A stretch of DNA of 5,198 nt from TMED23 sp964643045 (GTDB taxonomy: Bacteria; Pseudomonadota; Alphaproteobacteria; Rhodospirillales; UBA2165). The number at the start of each line of letters is the position of its first letter. Position 1 is the stretch's first letter. The stretch is from contig CAZXSC010000155.1 in NCBI GenBank assembly GCA_964643045.1, positions 1 to 5,198 of the forward strand, in the 5' to 3' direction. The position numbers were made by a program, and so were the translations under genes. Positions 4,929 to 5,198 of the stretch are shown piece by piece. The notes under the pieces were generated by a model. It had not been told where the DNA came from. It did no database searches and was given only the letters and a program-made list of their open reading frames with translations.

Positions 4929-5198
4929 ATGCCTGATGATAAGCGTATTTTTGATAAACAGGCTATCGATAATCTATTGATCGATTTGCAAAAAACGTTT
5001 GAAGATAGGATTTTGACTGCCTTACCGGTTAGAGAATCTCACGCACGTGATTTTTCTTTTTATGATGCTATTCCAGCTGATGCGGTGGTGATGGCCCACT
5101 CAACGGAGGAGGTTGTGAAAATTGTCACAGCTTGTGGAAAATATAATATTCCAATCATTCCCTATGGGACAGGCACTTCCGCAGAGGGTCATTTATCG
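4929..5198 (+). CDS. FAD-linked oxidase, GlcD/D-lactate dehydrogenase type, N-terminal part (3' end outside window)
   Basis: Ninety codons are visible from ATG 4929 to the right edge, with no stop. The family (FAD_binding_4, GlcD/LDHD/Dld-like, usually 450-480 residues) oxidises 2-hydroxy acids such as D-lactate or glycolate to 2-oxo acids. The start of the PCMH FAD-binding fold is clear: DFSFYDAIPADAVVMAHSTEEV (41-62) is the entry strand of the fold, and VVKIVTACGKYNIPIIPYGTGT (62-83) leads into the flavin pyrophosphate loop, ending SAEGH (84-88). The form IPYGTGTSAEGH resembles the mitochondrial/bacterial D-LDH branch more than plant glycolate oxidase. An Arg residue (Arg40) precedes DFSFYDAIPADAVV, where the family usually has a start-of-domain Arg/Asp/Ser. 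GAGGA (4916-4920), 8 nt upstream, supports the start. The C-terminal FAD-oxidase_C domain and substrate residues are outside the window, so the substrate is open. Confidence 0.9.
   Translation, partial: MPDDKRIFDKQAIDNLLIDLQKTFEDRILTALPVRESHARDFSFYDAIPADAVVMAHSTEEVVKIVTACGKYNIPIIPYGTGTSAEGHLS

Noticed and set aside
1..5198. CRISPR array, insertion sequence, toxin-antitoxin or defence genes, tRNA
   Set aside because: No regularly spaced repeats, transposase motifs, terminal inverted repeats or cloverleaf pattern were seen on either strand.

Overview
The window is AT-rich bacterial DNA holding five clear protein genes plus the 5' part of a sixth. The family mix is an AMP-binding acyl-CoA ligase, an SMP-30/gluconolactonase-like lactonase, an IbpA-class Hsp20, an EamA permease and a GlcD/D-LDH-type FAD oxidase. 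The Hsp20 resembles alphaproteobacterial forms (start MRTYDF, then YPPYNIE). Together with a ROSE-like leader this suggests an AT-rich, possibly marine, alphaproteobacterium. That placement is an inference from protein flavour, not from a marker gene.

Layout. Bases 1-813 (minus strand) hold the N-terminal 271 codons of an acyl-CoA synthetase that runs off the left edge. Just upstream of it, in the same frame, is a 39-codon small ORF (823-942, minus) whose TAG stop is built into the synthetase Shine-Dalgarno. A divergent intergenic region (943-1197) carries several inverted repeats and candidate promoters. The SMP-30-family gene (1198-2238, plus) converges, 30 bp apart, on a gene for an exported coiled-coil protein of unknown role (2269-2907, minus). 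After a 202-bp gap with two hairpins comes hsp20 (3110-3598, minus). A 361-bp divergent region then leads to an EamA-family permease (3960-4832, plus, apparent TTG start). Ninety-six bases later begins an FAD-linked oxidase (4929 to the right edge, plus).

Most genes look like independent units, since strands alternate and spacers are long. The only possible co-directional unit is the permease and oxidase pair. The clearest non-coding signal is the hsp20 leader. Its last ~110 nt fold, by hand, into four successive hairpins. The last one hides both the Shine-Dalgarno and the AUG and contains the UCGCU form of the ROSE thermometer UYGCU motif. A sigma70-like promoter sits just upstream. This is best read as a ROSE-type RNA thermometer, a known class in a perhaps undescribed instance. 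I see no mobile element, CRISPR array, tRNA, rRNA or defence system, and nothing else in the window makes a strong case for a new system.
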